64,000 nt of DNA from Phycomyces nitens. Its lineage: Eukaryota; Mucoromycota; Mucoromycetes; Mucorales; Phycomycetaceae. The stretch lies in NCBI GenBank assembly GCA_022702545.1, contig JAHRBC010000003.1, positions 310,001 through 374,000 on the forward strand. Reading direction: 5' to 3'. How positions within the stretch are numbered: the first letter of the stretch is position 1; the number at the start of each line of letters is the position of its first letter. The notes beneath the pieces were generated by a model. The model did no database searches. It was given only the letters and a program-made list of their open reading frames with translations, and was not told where the DNA came from. This document shows positions 1 through 10,501 of this stretch, in pieces. Position numbers and translations under genes: made by a program.

Positions 1-221
1 CATTTAAAAAAATTGTTTCTTCTTGCCTTGTTTTCGGCGGTTTTTGCAGCCAAAACATGCTTTAATAGCTCGGGATCATCTTGGTAGGAAGTCAGGATCT
101 CTTTGAGACTGATTTCGGTCAACTCTGCATGGCTTGGTGCTTTTGCTAAAGGAGACGATGGTATAGGCCATTCGAAAGCAGATGAATGTTGACGCTGCCG
201 TTGCGGCGACTGGTGTGTCAT
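1..221 (-). CDS. 5' end of an unrecognised gene, cut by the window edge
   Basis: An open frame starts with ATG at 221 and reads leftward without a stop to base 1 (about 73 residues). It opens with a Gln/His/Arg-rich, probably disordered stretch (MTHQSPQRQRQHSS) followed by a helical-looking segment with alternating Leu/Ile and charged residues (SLKEILTSYQDDPELLKHVL) ending in a basic run (ENKARR). Codon use and the absence of stops support a real coding start. I do not recognise the family from the N-terminus alone; a nuclear or regulatory protein is possible but that is a guess. It is divergent from GLE1, sharing a roughly 480-bp intergenic region with it. Confidence 0.55.
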   Translation of the reverse strand, partial: MTHQSPQRQRQHSSAFEWPIPSSPLAKAPSHAELTEISLKEILTSYQDDPELLKHVLAAKTAENKARRNNFFK

Positions 222-702
222 GGTGCAACCAAGTTTACTTCTCAAGAATAAGGTTCTTAAACTTATATAAAAATAGCGCGTGGCAGAGCTCTCTGCGTTA
301 CCTTTGTAGCCGCTCGTGATTGTGAGTGCACATAGCTCAATGTGTTTGAGAAAGAGTTTTTATACAAGGCAGAAAAAAGAGAGAGAGACTACAAGAGGGT
401 CCAAGACTGAATTTTGCCAAGACCAGGAACGGTCTCCTTTATCAGGGACAATAATAAATGGAAAGCATTGTAGTTTAATTGTATTTCCTAATAGATCCAT
501 AGTGCATTGGCTAGCATACTCTGGATTTCATTACAACTTTTAAAGCCGCCTTGTAATCAGTGTCATTGTGGAGCTGCACTGGAAAGTAAGCCACGGCCTG
601 TGACGTCATACTAAATATGGTTGCACAAACAAGATGCATTTTGGCTGTCAACCATCCTTTCAAGCCAACTGCGGCTCTGACAATTAAGTTGCTCTTGTCA
701 TC
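222..702. promoter_or_regulatory. Shared divergent intergenic region
   Basis: This stretch separates the leftward partial gene from GLE1 and must hold both promoters. A 70-residue antisense open frame (511-723) lies here but has no recognisable domain and overlaps GLE1 exon 1. No clear regulatory motif stands out beyond AT-rich tracts such as that at 260-275. Confidence 0.35.
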
Positions 703-3000
703 ATGTCCATTTCCGAAAGTCAATTAGATAGGTGAGCACGATATCTCAATATCTCAAAGAACCTCCACAAGAGTATACCTAAAGCCAACCGGACAAACCG
801 GGACTAATCTGACATTGTTTCCAAAGAAATACTATAAAGCGTGGGTTCTTTGCACCTAATGACTCTGATTCAGAGTCAGAAGACGAACAATTTTATACTC
901 AATCACAATCGTAAATCAATCGTTTTTTTTTCTTCTTCTTTGAAAAAAGCTAATAATATGTTGCTACCATTCTGTCTGGGATATTTATTGGCTATTACTA
1001 TTTTATTGTCATTCTCTTAAATATAAAGAAATACCGTGTCGAATTTATCCAGAGGTGGTGGTTGTATACCGACAATTGAATTAAAGGCTGATTTGTTGGA
1101 TCGATACAACGAATGGGAAATCAAAAAAAGGAATCAGTCAGTAAGTATTTACGATTCAAATGATTCTAATAAAGATAAAAAGAGATCAATAAATGCAATA
1201 TCACCCATGATTAATATATACATACATACACACATATATATATTGTCTTTACAAGTATGGGCATGATGAGATCCTCCAAAAGCAATTTGAACGTCTCGCA
1301 CTCCAGCGGGCAGAATCTCTTCGGAAAAGTCAACAGCAGATCCTCGAGTCAAATAACAAGCAAATGAATGACATCAAGAAGGCTGTGACCGAATGGATTT
1401 CCAAGGATAAGCTACTCCACAAGTAAGGCCCATTTGATGATCTTCAGATATCTAATGGTCTATAGTCTAATGTCCATTTATCTATAGCGTTTCAAAATCT
1501 CCAGAAGATACTTTCTTAAAGGAAAAAGAGGCTCGCAACAAGGTATTCCTTTGGACTGTTTACATGGCATTTGTATTCATATCTCTTCTCGACTGTAGCG
1601 AATAGAAGACGCAATTCGTCTTGAAAAAGAAAACTCTGAGAAAAAGTCAAAGGCAAATGCTGCAAAGGCAGCTGCAAAGGCAAAGGAGGAGGAGGAAAAG
1701 GCAAATGCAGAAAAGGCCAAGGCCAAGGCCGAACAAGACAAAATTCAGGCTGAAAAGGCATTACAAGTAAAAAAGGCTGCCATGGTAAAACACATATCCT
1801 AGGCTGTGCTCCTATTTCACTTACACTCTATCCAATATAGAAACACAGCTCAGTTTATTCAGCCCAGGGGCTAGAGGAATACAACGAGTACTTTGAAACG
1901 ATCAAGGTATGTTGATTATTTGTTGCAATGGATCGTTCAATGACCTTAACAACCTGTTCCTTACCAGATTTACAGAGAACTGTATAAACCTGCATTAATG
2001 GACGACACTTTTCGAAAGAGCTTCTTCAAAGTCAAAAAAGACATTACTCGCAACGTATCACAGCTCCAATACAAACCAAGTGTCGTGCTTGAAAAGGTAG
2101 ATGATCTAGAGCATTCAAAAGATAGCAATAACTTACTGATCTCTTGTAATCCACTAGGCCAAGAATGTTTTTGAAATTGTGGATAAGACTAGAAATCAAT
2201 CTAAAGAAGCATTCAATATTTTGTTAAACCACTTGGCTAAAGTTATATTGGTAAATGATCATTGATGGGCCTTTATTGAGACTGGTTAACATGAATATGG
2301 TGCTCTTTTAGTTACAAGCAGAGCAAGAGATCGCTGCCACCCCAATGGCAGCCTATTTCTTGGGGCGATTTGCCACCCTAATCACTGGGCACATCCCTGA
2401 ACTTTTCCCGTATCTTATTGCTCGTCTCTACAAACGGGCACCTATCCTTATTCCACATTACCATGACGGAAATCCTGTAAGGGCGAATTGGAAATATGCA
2501 CCTTTGTCACTGACATATTTGAAAACTAGGATCTTTCTGCAGATGAACTTCGAACTCTGATGCGATACAAGTACGAGGACAAGAGAAAGCAAGGCATATT
2601 TGAGAGCTACGAAAAATATGAGTTGCGCCAAAATTCGTATGTGATGTTTTTTGCAGGATGGCTCCAGGTAGAGCCTGGGCCAGGACAGCCAGCGAACATG
2701 CTGAGCATTGGAAAGGGCTGGGTTTGGCTGGCTAGGATTTGTAACATGCCACCACGAAATGTCACTGCATCTATCTTGAGATCCTTTTTAGAAGTTGCTG
2801 GACAACGACTGCTACGTGAATATCCCACTCAAATGCCCAAAATAATGCAGTATCTCCAGACAGTTATGCTTCCTCTCATCCAGAGAGACACAACTAACCA
2901 AGGTGCAGCAGGAAAGATCAGATTGGAGGTGTATTTGACTGAATGCGCCAAAGCAAATAACATTATTGCTATTCCTGATTTTATCGAAAAGAAAATGTAA
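703..3000 (+). CDS. GLE1: GLE1, mRNA export factor / nucleoporin
   Basis: GLE1 sits at the cytoplasmic face of the nuclear pore and, with inositol hexakisphosphate, activates the DEAD-box ATPase Dbp5 to release exported mRNPs. My model has 11 exons: 703-731, 827-910, 1029-1140, 1256-1422, 1488-1542, 1599-1784, 1841-1906, 1968-2096, 2158-2250, 2312-2476, 2530-3000. All phases close, giving 518 residues. The N-terminus is short with an acidic Ser/Asp patch (DSDSESEDE); residues about 150-210 (exon 6) are a Lys/Ala/Glu-rich coiled coil typical of GLE1; the C-terminal 250 residues are the HEAT-like GLE1 domain, with the family stretch AAYFLGRFATLI and GKGWVWLARICNMPP. The first exon encodes only nine residues plus part of a codon, so the exact start is the least certain part; the rest is firm. 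Confidence 0.9.
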
Positions 3001-3973
3001 TATTATTATTATTATATAGCCAATTTTTTTTCATGGCACATTTCATATTAAATCATACACTATTTCCATAAATTCTCTTGATAACTTGTCTAAATAATAA
3101 AGACACTGGTGATGTTGAAGGACATTATAAAAGGTATATTGTGTATATGTTGGTAAGATAATCAAAAACAATTAGGCTTAATAGCGAGTATGTCCACCTT
3201 TGACATCAATTATTGTATAATGAGCAGCGGTCCTTTAGATGTGATAGTACCGGTTTAGGACAAACTGGACTTTGGAGATAAAGAGTAAAGAAAAGTTGAT
3301 CATGTTAGAGATTATGCTTATTCAAGAGAATTTAAAGCTACTTTATATGAAGAGACTACGGACATGGTTGTAGACAGAATAAAGAAGAGAGTGTATTTAA
3401 TGCGCTCGTATGAATGTACTTGCAGTAGTCTTTTAGTACTGTAAGTAGTGTAATAACTTTAGAGGCCGAGTTGGAGAATAGACTAGTTGTAGAAAACTAG
3501 TCGATTTGGGAGAGGTTTTTGAGCTTGAGAAAGATACTTTTTATTGATAGGAAACTACGAGTATTTATACTCGAACAATGGTGTTTACATAACACACAAG
3601 AATACGTAACGTCAACAGAGACATATGGAACAAGGAGAGATATTGAAACTAGGGTAAGTCAGATACAAACAACAGCTTTGTGAGAGACGTTTGTGATTAT
3701 ACAGGTATGAGCGGCGCATTATTCTTTGCCACTGTTACGGGAACAGATAACTTTATTAAACTTGAAATAAAAAACCACCTAAATCATAGTTAGGATAAGT
3801 GTAAAAGGTGATGAAATACATACCAAAATACAGATTGGTGGTTAAGTTAAAAGAATATGGGAATTGTTCTGGGATGGGGAAAAGGGAGGGAAAATAAGAT
3901 ATACGAGAATTAAGAATATAGGTAATTTGATAGAAACTAAAAAAGGTACTTCATGTAACAACGTACAGAGTCT
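3001..3973. other. Intergenic, no gene seen
   Basis: AT-rich DNA downstream of GLE1 and of the Tc1 remnant. A short TAT/ATT trinucleotide run at 3000-3016 probably belongs to the GLE1 3' UTR. I see no open frame or RNA gene I can support. Confidence 0.4.
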
Positions 3974-4640
3974 TTATAATGTGAATATTTGGTGAAATTG
4001 GAACACCACAACAACAGTGCATCTGTGATCCCTAATCACGACACTACTGCCTGTCAAACATGAAGCAAGTTCAAGGCCAATTCTCTTCCACTGTTTTTGC
4101 ATTGCAACTTTTAAATCGTCGACATTGTTGATTTTGGTCCTCTCTTCGCGCATCCTAGTCTCGAGAACCCACCAAACATGCTCGTTGGGGTTGAGATCAG
4201 GACTTTGCGCCAGCCAGTACTCAAAACCCCGGATTTCATGGCCCTCTTTCCACCACTTTGCATAGGACCCGGTGTGGCAGCTAGCACAATCTTCTTGGAA
4301 TATAAAGGTCCTGTTTTGTTCCTCTGACAGATTTTTGACCCAGGGAAGGAAGTTCTGAGCCAAAGTGTTGACATATACGTCTTGGTTTACATTGCCTTCG
4401 AGGAAGACCAAAGGTCCAAAACCACTTGCACAGAAACAACTCCATATAATGGCACTACCATTGCCCTCGACTGTGAATCGTGACTCATCAGACCAGACTA
4501 CACTTCCATTGGTCATCTGTCCAATTGACATGATTCTTGGCCCATTGTAGTCTTCTTTGCTTGTGTCTTTCCGTCAAAGCTGGCTTATAAAACAACTGAT
4601 TACTGTTGCTCTACAGACAAGAATCTTCATCTCCTTTGAA
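3974..4640 (-). pseudogene. Broken Tc1/mariner transposase
   Basis: The frame from about 4531 to 3974 carries the Tc1-family catalytic core: WSDESRF (first Asp), the GxxIIWSCF strand and GPLVFLEGNVN, QEDCASCHT (second Asp), and AQSPDLNPNEHVW (third acidic residue). Upstream the reading frame breaks: a TGA follows a few codons before, while another frame at about 4560-4620 continues the family pattern (FYKPALTERHKQRR), so at least one frameshift separates the DNA-binding part from the catalytic part. The N-terminal helix-turn-helix is not found. The tail also diverges from the family. It is a decayed cut-and-paste element. Confidence 0.8.
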
Positions 4641-4693
4641 GCGAATCTCGGTTGATTGTAAAAAAGAAAGTTTGTACACAAGAAACGTTAGAA

Positions 4694-4799
4694 ACATTTG
4701 GGGATTAAACGCAGATACCATAAAAGTAAATTTTCGCTACATGTTACACACGAATAGTAATGTTTACTTTTATGGTATCTGAGTTTAATCCCCAAATGT
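4694..4799. repeat. Near-perfect palindrome, 37-bp arms
   Basis: The left arm at 4694-4730 and the right arm at 4763-4799 are inverted copies with one mismatch, separated by 32 bases. Each begins ACATTTGGGGATTAAA at its outer end. The sequence would fold into a long hairpin. It lies where the N-terminal part of the neighbouring Tc1 transposase should be, so it may be a nested miniature element that broke it or paired ends of a deleted element. I cannot see a convincing target duplication. Confidence 0.75.
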
Positions 4800-5301
4800 C
4801 TATTATATTACTGGCTTTGTCTAAAACAAAGAGTCGAATAAGTTTTAATTCCTGAGGTATACTCCCTTTATTCGATTGATATATCCAAAGGTGAAATGAG
4901 ATGGTTTTTGCAATGTAATTTTCATTATTGTTGGCATCAGAATTCGTCAAGGTCAAAGGCATTTCTTAACTATTGCTTGGACAAAAATATTTACAAGTAT
5001 CCGAGTCAAGTTCCTCTAGTTGGACATCCTCGCCTCGCCATTAAAATGTCTGAAAACAAAAACAACTGATCCATTAAAGGCTACAGAAATGGTTGCACCA
5101 TTAAATAAGCAACAAGAGTCGTATATCATGTTTAGAAAATCTATAAAAAGTTTCTAGGCGAGTGGCATAATGTACGCAGGGATCTCTACGCAACATCATT
5201 TACAATCCTTAATATCACCAGAAATATATTTAGGATCAGGAAATAAAAGCCTTTGTCTTAAAAGGTATAATTTATTGAAATTGTAAATATTTACAAAATA
5301 A
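4800..5301. other. Intergenic, no gene seen
   Basis: AT-rich spacer between the palindrome and the 3' end of the PD-(D/E)XK-like gene. One 72-residue antisense frame (4744-4962) overlaps the palindrome arm and is not credible as a gene. Confidence 0.35.
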
Positions 5302-7078
5302 TTAGAGCTTAGTTTTCGATTTGGTCTTCAAATCAAACAACTCAAATGATGCAGTGGGGCTATGCAAAATGGTCTTTTGAATAGGCTTACACAAAGTATC
5401 ATGGATATGTGCAAGCTGTGTAAGCGTATCAAGCTCCAATAAGATCTCCCTGAGATCGGCATGTTGTGTTAGTATCTTTAAAGTAGCAATATCCATAAAG
5501 ACATACGTCGCCTCATGCTGCAGGGTCATTGAGTAAAAGTTTACAAGAGTGCCAATTGCCTGAAAAGACAAACACATTCCCAAATTATAGGTGTCTACTG
5601 CATTTTTTGAGAAATAAGCCAGTCGATATAGGTCTTGGTTCAAGTTACTCGTGTTTTCACTTGTCTTGATTTCGCCATATACAGTAGAATAGTCGTAATC
5701 TTGATTCGTATATTTGTCGCAAATATAATCTGGGCGCTCTTTCGATTTCCCTTCTGTTCTTTCACAAGGCAGGATGTTAGAGCAATGAGGGATTATATCC
5801 GAAGATCCAAAGATTGAGCTGATTACTGTATGTATATAGCTACTCGAAAGGTGTAGCTCTGATACTCGATTGAGCTTGTTGTTTGTTGACGTAGGAATAA
5901 GGGTGACAATGACTTCAATTGCTGCCTTTTCGTACTTGTTTGCTTTTCTGGCCAGTTTTAAGAGCTTGATTCTTGATTCATTGTTGGCTTCTCTGATACT
6001 CTCATCCGATTCATTGCTTGTTTTGTAAAAGAAGTATTTCTAGTTCAAACAGAATATGGTTTGTTTTTTGTTGTTAACTTTGAATAATATTAAATTTACT
6101 TCAAGAATACGTTTCACTCTTTGGTATAGTTTTGCATTGAACTTAATATCACGCCTATGGTTCTTAATAAAGTCTTGCTTCATCAACCGGTATGTGTCTT
6201 TAGGCAATATGTCTGGATGTATATTGGAGTTTGTAACTTTATCAACAATTAGAATGTTGGAGAGTGCCCTATACAGAGGTTGGTATTAGAACTACATGTT
6301 TGTTTGTTTTTTTAATATATGTGTATTACAGCATTCGATGGAGATCGTAATTTGGATCAATATAGCTAGCACTCTTCAAGTGTTCTATGCTGTTTTTTTG
6401 AAACTTTTTGAACTCCAGAACCACATCTGTGTCGTTTACAATATATTTTTTATGCTTTCCAAACGCCAAGATACAGGATTCGTTATCTGCTATAAAGTCA
6501 TGAATACTATATCTAGTTCTCTTTTTTATGCTGGCGCTTGAACTAGATGTTGTAGAACACGACGTTATATTTGAGTTGGCCAACGAAGCTGGATTGCTAA
6601 ATTTCTGAACTTCAGCTTGAACCGTTTTTGCTACAGCTTGCGAGTAAGCTGTTACCGTGTCCTCCTATAAAATCACATTAATATTTCATAACCTTTTATT
6701 GTTATTTATACTTACGAATAACTCTTGTCGTTTGTTGCTACCCAATGATGTTACTAGAGTATCCTATTGAAAGTTTTTTTTATTAAAAGTCAATTCATAT
6801 TGATAATTTTTCTTTCTAGGTCACTTTACCTCTAGTGATTTGACGTGCTTCATCAATTCTCTTGGAAACTTTTGATGTTTGGACCGCAACCATTGCAAGT
6901 CTGAAAGAAAGTCCCTTTTTAAAGTTGCTGGATTCAGATCTTGTTCTTTTTGCAATCTATCTGCACAATAGCATTGGAAATTCCACTTCAGAGGGACTAC
7001 TTTGGAGAAGTACTCTCTTCTTGGCACACTTGATTCAAATTGGTATAGCTTATTGAGGAACTTCTCTTGTGTAGTCAT
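5302..7078 (-). CDS. PD-(D/E)XK-like protein of a Mucoromycota multi-copy family
   Basis: Five exons (7078-6830, 6763-6716, 6664-6330, 6268-6100, 6039-5302) join in phase into an intact 512-residue protein starting MTTQEKFLNKLYQFE. The C-terminal half holds RPDYICDK (Pro370-Asp371) followed 18 residues later by GEIK (Glu390-Lys392), then a helix NLNQDLYRLAYFSKNAVDTY. This is the literal PD-X(n)-EXK signature of restriction-like nucleases, with Glu328 in a preceding helix as a possible extra acidic residue. From memory, similar proteins with a G-E-(V/I/A)-K motif and a following helix containing CKNA/SKNA are numerous in Mucoromycota genomes and usually labelled hypothetical. Whether it cuts DNA is inference. 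No transposase or RT is fused to it. The N-terminal 260 residues have no domain I recognise. Confidence 0.8.
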
Positions 7079-7763
7079 CTTCTTGTTAGCGTTAGAAAGT
7101 AATAAAAGTAGAAAAGTACAGGATTTTCGGACCTAAATGAGCTTTTTTTTTGCAAACTTTTGCCTTTTGATGCAAATCAAATGGGCGTAGTTCGCGTATC
7201 AAGATGGTGATGTAAGGCTGCATACAAAATTACATCAATTCTCAAAGCTAGCACACAACTTATTAGTTTTGATACGTGTTGGTATTTTTATGTAATTTAT
7301 TTGTCCAAGAAGTATATATATATATTTATATCAAAGTATTCTTATCCAACGATATGTAGCAACAGCGGTAAATGATATCGCTCTTCAGGAAAGAATATTA
7401 GAGTAAAGTGTATACGACTTATTTTAACAAAGTAAAATAAGAGTAGAAATGTTCGTTCTTTATTTAATGTTAACTTCCTGACTATTTATATGAAAAGTTA
7501 AGAGATGGATTGCTAATTATATTCGGGTAAGTATAATGTCAGGTTGTCTTCGGAAGAGGGGTGGTGTGAGTTCAGAAGGTAGAAGATGTGACTTCGGAAA
7601 AGATAGAAATTGAAAGGAAGGTGACTTCGGGAAGGTTTTCGAGAAAAGGAAAAGCTGAACTTGTGGTGGACAACGGACGACAAGACAATCATATGCTTGA
7701 CAGTTTCTCTTTCACTCAAATACAACCCACGTATCCAACAACAAAGCTGTTAAAGTCAACAAA
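7079..7763. other. Intergenic between PD-(D/E)XK-like gene and transposase
   Basis: Contains the upstream region of the leftward gene and the left flank of the IS630/Tc1-type element. A TA dinucleotide run is present near 7315-7330. Purine-rich coding-like frames at 7588-7782 run into the transposase start but carry no domain. Confidence 0.3.
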
Positions 7764-8852
7764 ATGCCAGAATCCAGAATAACATCTACCAATAACCAAA
7801 ATAAAAAGACTATCAAGAGATCAGGAAGCCCACAACTTACTAGGTCTTTACATATTCGAGATTTGATCATTGAAAAGAGTGCGAATCATTTGAAGACTCC
7901 AACTCAAAATTCTCAAGAGCTTGGAATTCCTGGACAGACAGTCTGTGGAATCATGAAGAGGTTCGAAAAGACGGGAACTATCGAATACCAGTTTTAGGTG
8001 GTGATTTTACAAGTATTATTCAGGACCATCACCATCAATTTATCATCATTGCTGTCGATGAAAACAACACCATCACCCTAGAGGAGTTAAAAGCCACACT
8101 TCTGGAAGGGTTTGGCGACATTCGTAGCATTAGTATATCCACTCTGAGCAATTTCTTGATTAATATTGAAAGACTTTCATTGAAGAGGTCAACACAAATG
8201 GAGGAGAAGGTAAACAATAAAGAGACTCGTCGAAAAAGAAACAAGTTTAGCTTAAGCCTTCAACCCGAAAGAATTCTGTACAATCACAATGGTATTTTCA
8301 GCGACGAGGCAGGCTTCAACATCAACATGATCAAAGGCTGTGCTCGATCAAAAGCTGGCTCACCAGCCTTTGTCAAAACGAAAACCAAGACAGCAGCAAA
8401 TGTGACAATACCATTTGCTCTTTCAGAAGAAAATGTTGAATACTGCCATGTAAAAGTTGTGAAAGGCGATACCACCAGTAAGGCAAAAGAATAATATAAA
8501 GCATATTTTTATCTATGCTTTCTTTATAATAGTGGCCACTAAATTTGATGCTTTACAGGTCCAATTTTTAGAGTTTGTTCAGCAATTGGTTGAGAAGCTG
8601 GATAATGCAAATGCTGGCCATTACCACCTAGTGATGGACAATGCCAGGATTCACTACAACCAATCTCTTCACAACTGGTTGCAAGAAAGGAACAAGCACC
8701 AACTCAAGTTTCTTCCTCCTTACTCTCCTTCCTTAGATCCTGTTGAGGAATGCCTTTCCAAGCTAAATAGCTTTATCATGAATCATCCTTTGGATAGCAA
8801 AGAAACCCTGTACGAGAGGATTTTTTTGAAGACAACTTCTAGTAGACGATAA
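7764..8852 (+). mobile_element. IS630/Tc1-type DDE transposase with an intron and one frame break
   Basis: The first exon (from ATG 7764) encodes a basic segment and a helix-turn-helix (SQELGIPGQTVCGIMKRFEK). A second frame from about 8024 continues the family pattern (DENNTITLEELKATLLEGFG), then FSDEAGFN (first Asp). An apparent 55-nt intron at 8478-8532 (GTAAGG...TAATAG) restores the frame to MATKFDALQVQFLEFVQQLV, MDNARIHYNQ (second Asp) and PPYSPSLDPVEECL (third acidic residue), a DDE core with about 35 residues between the last two acids. The junction at 7991-8023 does not splice in phase, so it is either a small deletion/frameshift or a misjudged intron. All catalytic residues survive, so the copy is young or recently decayed. 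Terminal inverted repeats were not found by eye. Confidence 0.75.
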
Positions 8853-9102
8853 AGTAAATCTATGAATCTTAGTAGGAAGAGAACTGTCTTTATTGAAAGT
8901 CATTATCTATAGTGGTGATCTTTGGTTATTAGTCACGTGTCGCTGACTGCACTCTTAACGATGACGTCGTATTTCCTACCAAAAATAAAAACTAGCAAGA
9001 ACAGCTTTTCTGATACATCTTACCCTACAAACAAACGAAACGAAAAAAGTCTGGTACATCTTCCTTAAAACATTAGACATCGCCCAACGCAGCTATCTCG
9101 TG

Positions 9103-9504
9103 CAAGATGAAAAAAAACACCGTATACTAAGACAGGACATTGCGAAGTATACCACTGTTGCTGCGAACATGCTTGTACTGCTTGCTCTTCTTCCTGAGGA
9201 GATGACAAATCCCTTCTACAAGATTGGTGGTGTATATTTTTATATATGCCTTTTGCTTGTACTAGGTAGCAGCTTCAGCATGTGAGATGCTTTTGGCAAA
9301 ATGAAGGACGCGGCTATATCGAACAAGATGAAAAAAAAACACCGTATACTAAGACAGGACATTGCGAAGTATACCACTGTTGCCGCGAACATGCTTGTAC
9401 TGCTTGCTCTTCTTCCTGAGGAGATGACAAATCCCTTCTACAAGATTGGTGGTGTATATTTCTATATATGCCTTTTGCTTGTAGTAGGTAGCAGCTTCAG
9501 CATG
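9103..9504 (+). repeat. 222-bp tandem duplication with a short coding frame
   Basis: Bases from 9103 to about 9283 recur almost exactly at 9324-9504 (offset 221-222; one extra A in the A-run of the second copy). Each copy encodes KHRILRQDIAKYTTVAANML, then a hydrophobic run ending YICLLLV(L/V)GSSFSM. The first copy ends at TGA; the second extends to 9555. The encoded segment could be part of a membrane protein or a fragment of a repeat ORF; I do not recognise it. The near-identity of the two copies points to a recent duplication. Confidence 0.7.
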
Positions 9505-9555
9505 AAACTATCCTTCATTAACAAGAAAAGAAAAATCCGTTTCAAGGTAAATTAA

Positions 9556-10501
9556 TAGTTTAACACATTAGAAAATCCTTTATGTTTGCTTTATAATTCA
9601 TTGCTATTTTTTTGTAGATAGGAACGATTCCTAATATTTATTGTGTGTTATGAAAAGAACACAATTGTTTTTGGAAATTTTTTGTTCGGATTTTTGGGAA
9701 AAATAAAAGATAGAAACGAATGGTGTCTATGTCAAATGTAAACAAGAATATCTATTTTAGAATAAGCTGAAAAAATGTGAAAGGGTGGTCTATCAAAAAT
9801 AAAGCTCTAGTGAGTTCGTCACAAAATTAAGACGATGCTGCTGACAATTTGACATGAACATAAGTGGAAAACAGGAAAAGACTGGTTACATTGCAAAAAG
9901 TATGGGCTTTCAACTCGGAATATATCGATTGAACTGAGGAGAGTATAAGACTAGGATTAGCATTTTTCTTGATTGCTCACTTTAGACGGCATTAAGAATA
10001 TTAGGTAGCTCTATTGGATAAGCATTAGAATATGTCTTTATTTTCATTGATTATTAAACTACGATATTTTCTCTGCCTTTTGAAGGTTGCAAAGTTAATA
10101 TTCTTGGGGGTGATGAAAATAAATTATCCAGTATAGGTAATTTTATAAGGCCTTGGCTTAAAACTGATTAGAGTATTTCTTGATTAAATAAAGTATTGTG
10201 TAGCCCATGATATTCTTTAGACGTTTACCAAGATTGTTGTTTCTGTGTCTTTAAAAAAAAACAATACAAATTTTACCATTTATCAATGTCATTAAATCCA
10301 TTTAATCGGTCATAGTAATAATAATATCCCGAGCTTTTCACTGGTGTGTATGCTTTCCACAATTCGATATATTAAAATGAATCAAGAAGGTCTTTCTGAT
10401 TTATTTAAACCATTGAACTAATAAGCTCGAGCATCCAGTGATCAATACACAGTCGACACTGTGTAAAGACCTTGCAATATCCATGCAAATCCATTGGTTG
10501 C
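9556..10501. other. Intergenic, no gene seen
   Basis: AT-rich spacer downstream of the tandem duplication and downstream of GCP3 (which ends at 10502 on the minus strand). No supported features. Confidence 0.35.

Noticed and set aside
511..723. 70-residue antisense frame upstream of GLE1
   Set aside because: Overlaps GLE1 exon 1 and the divergent promoter; no domain or splice partner found.
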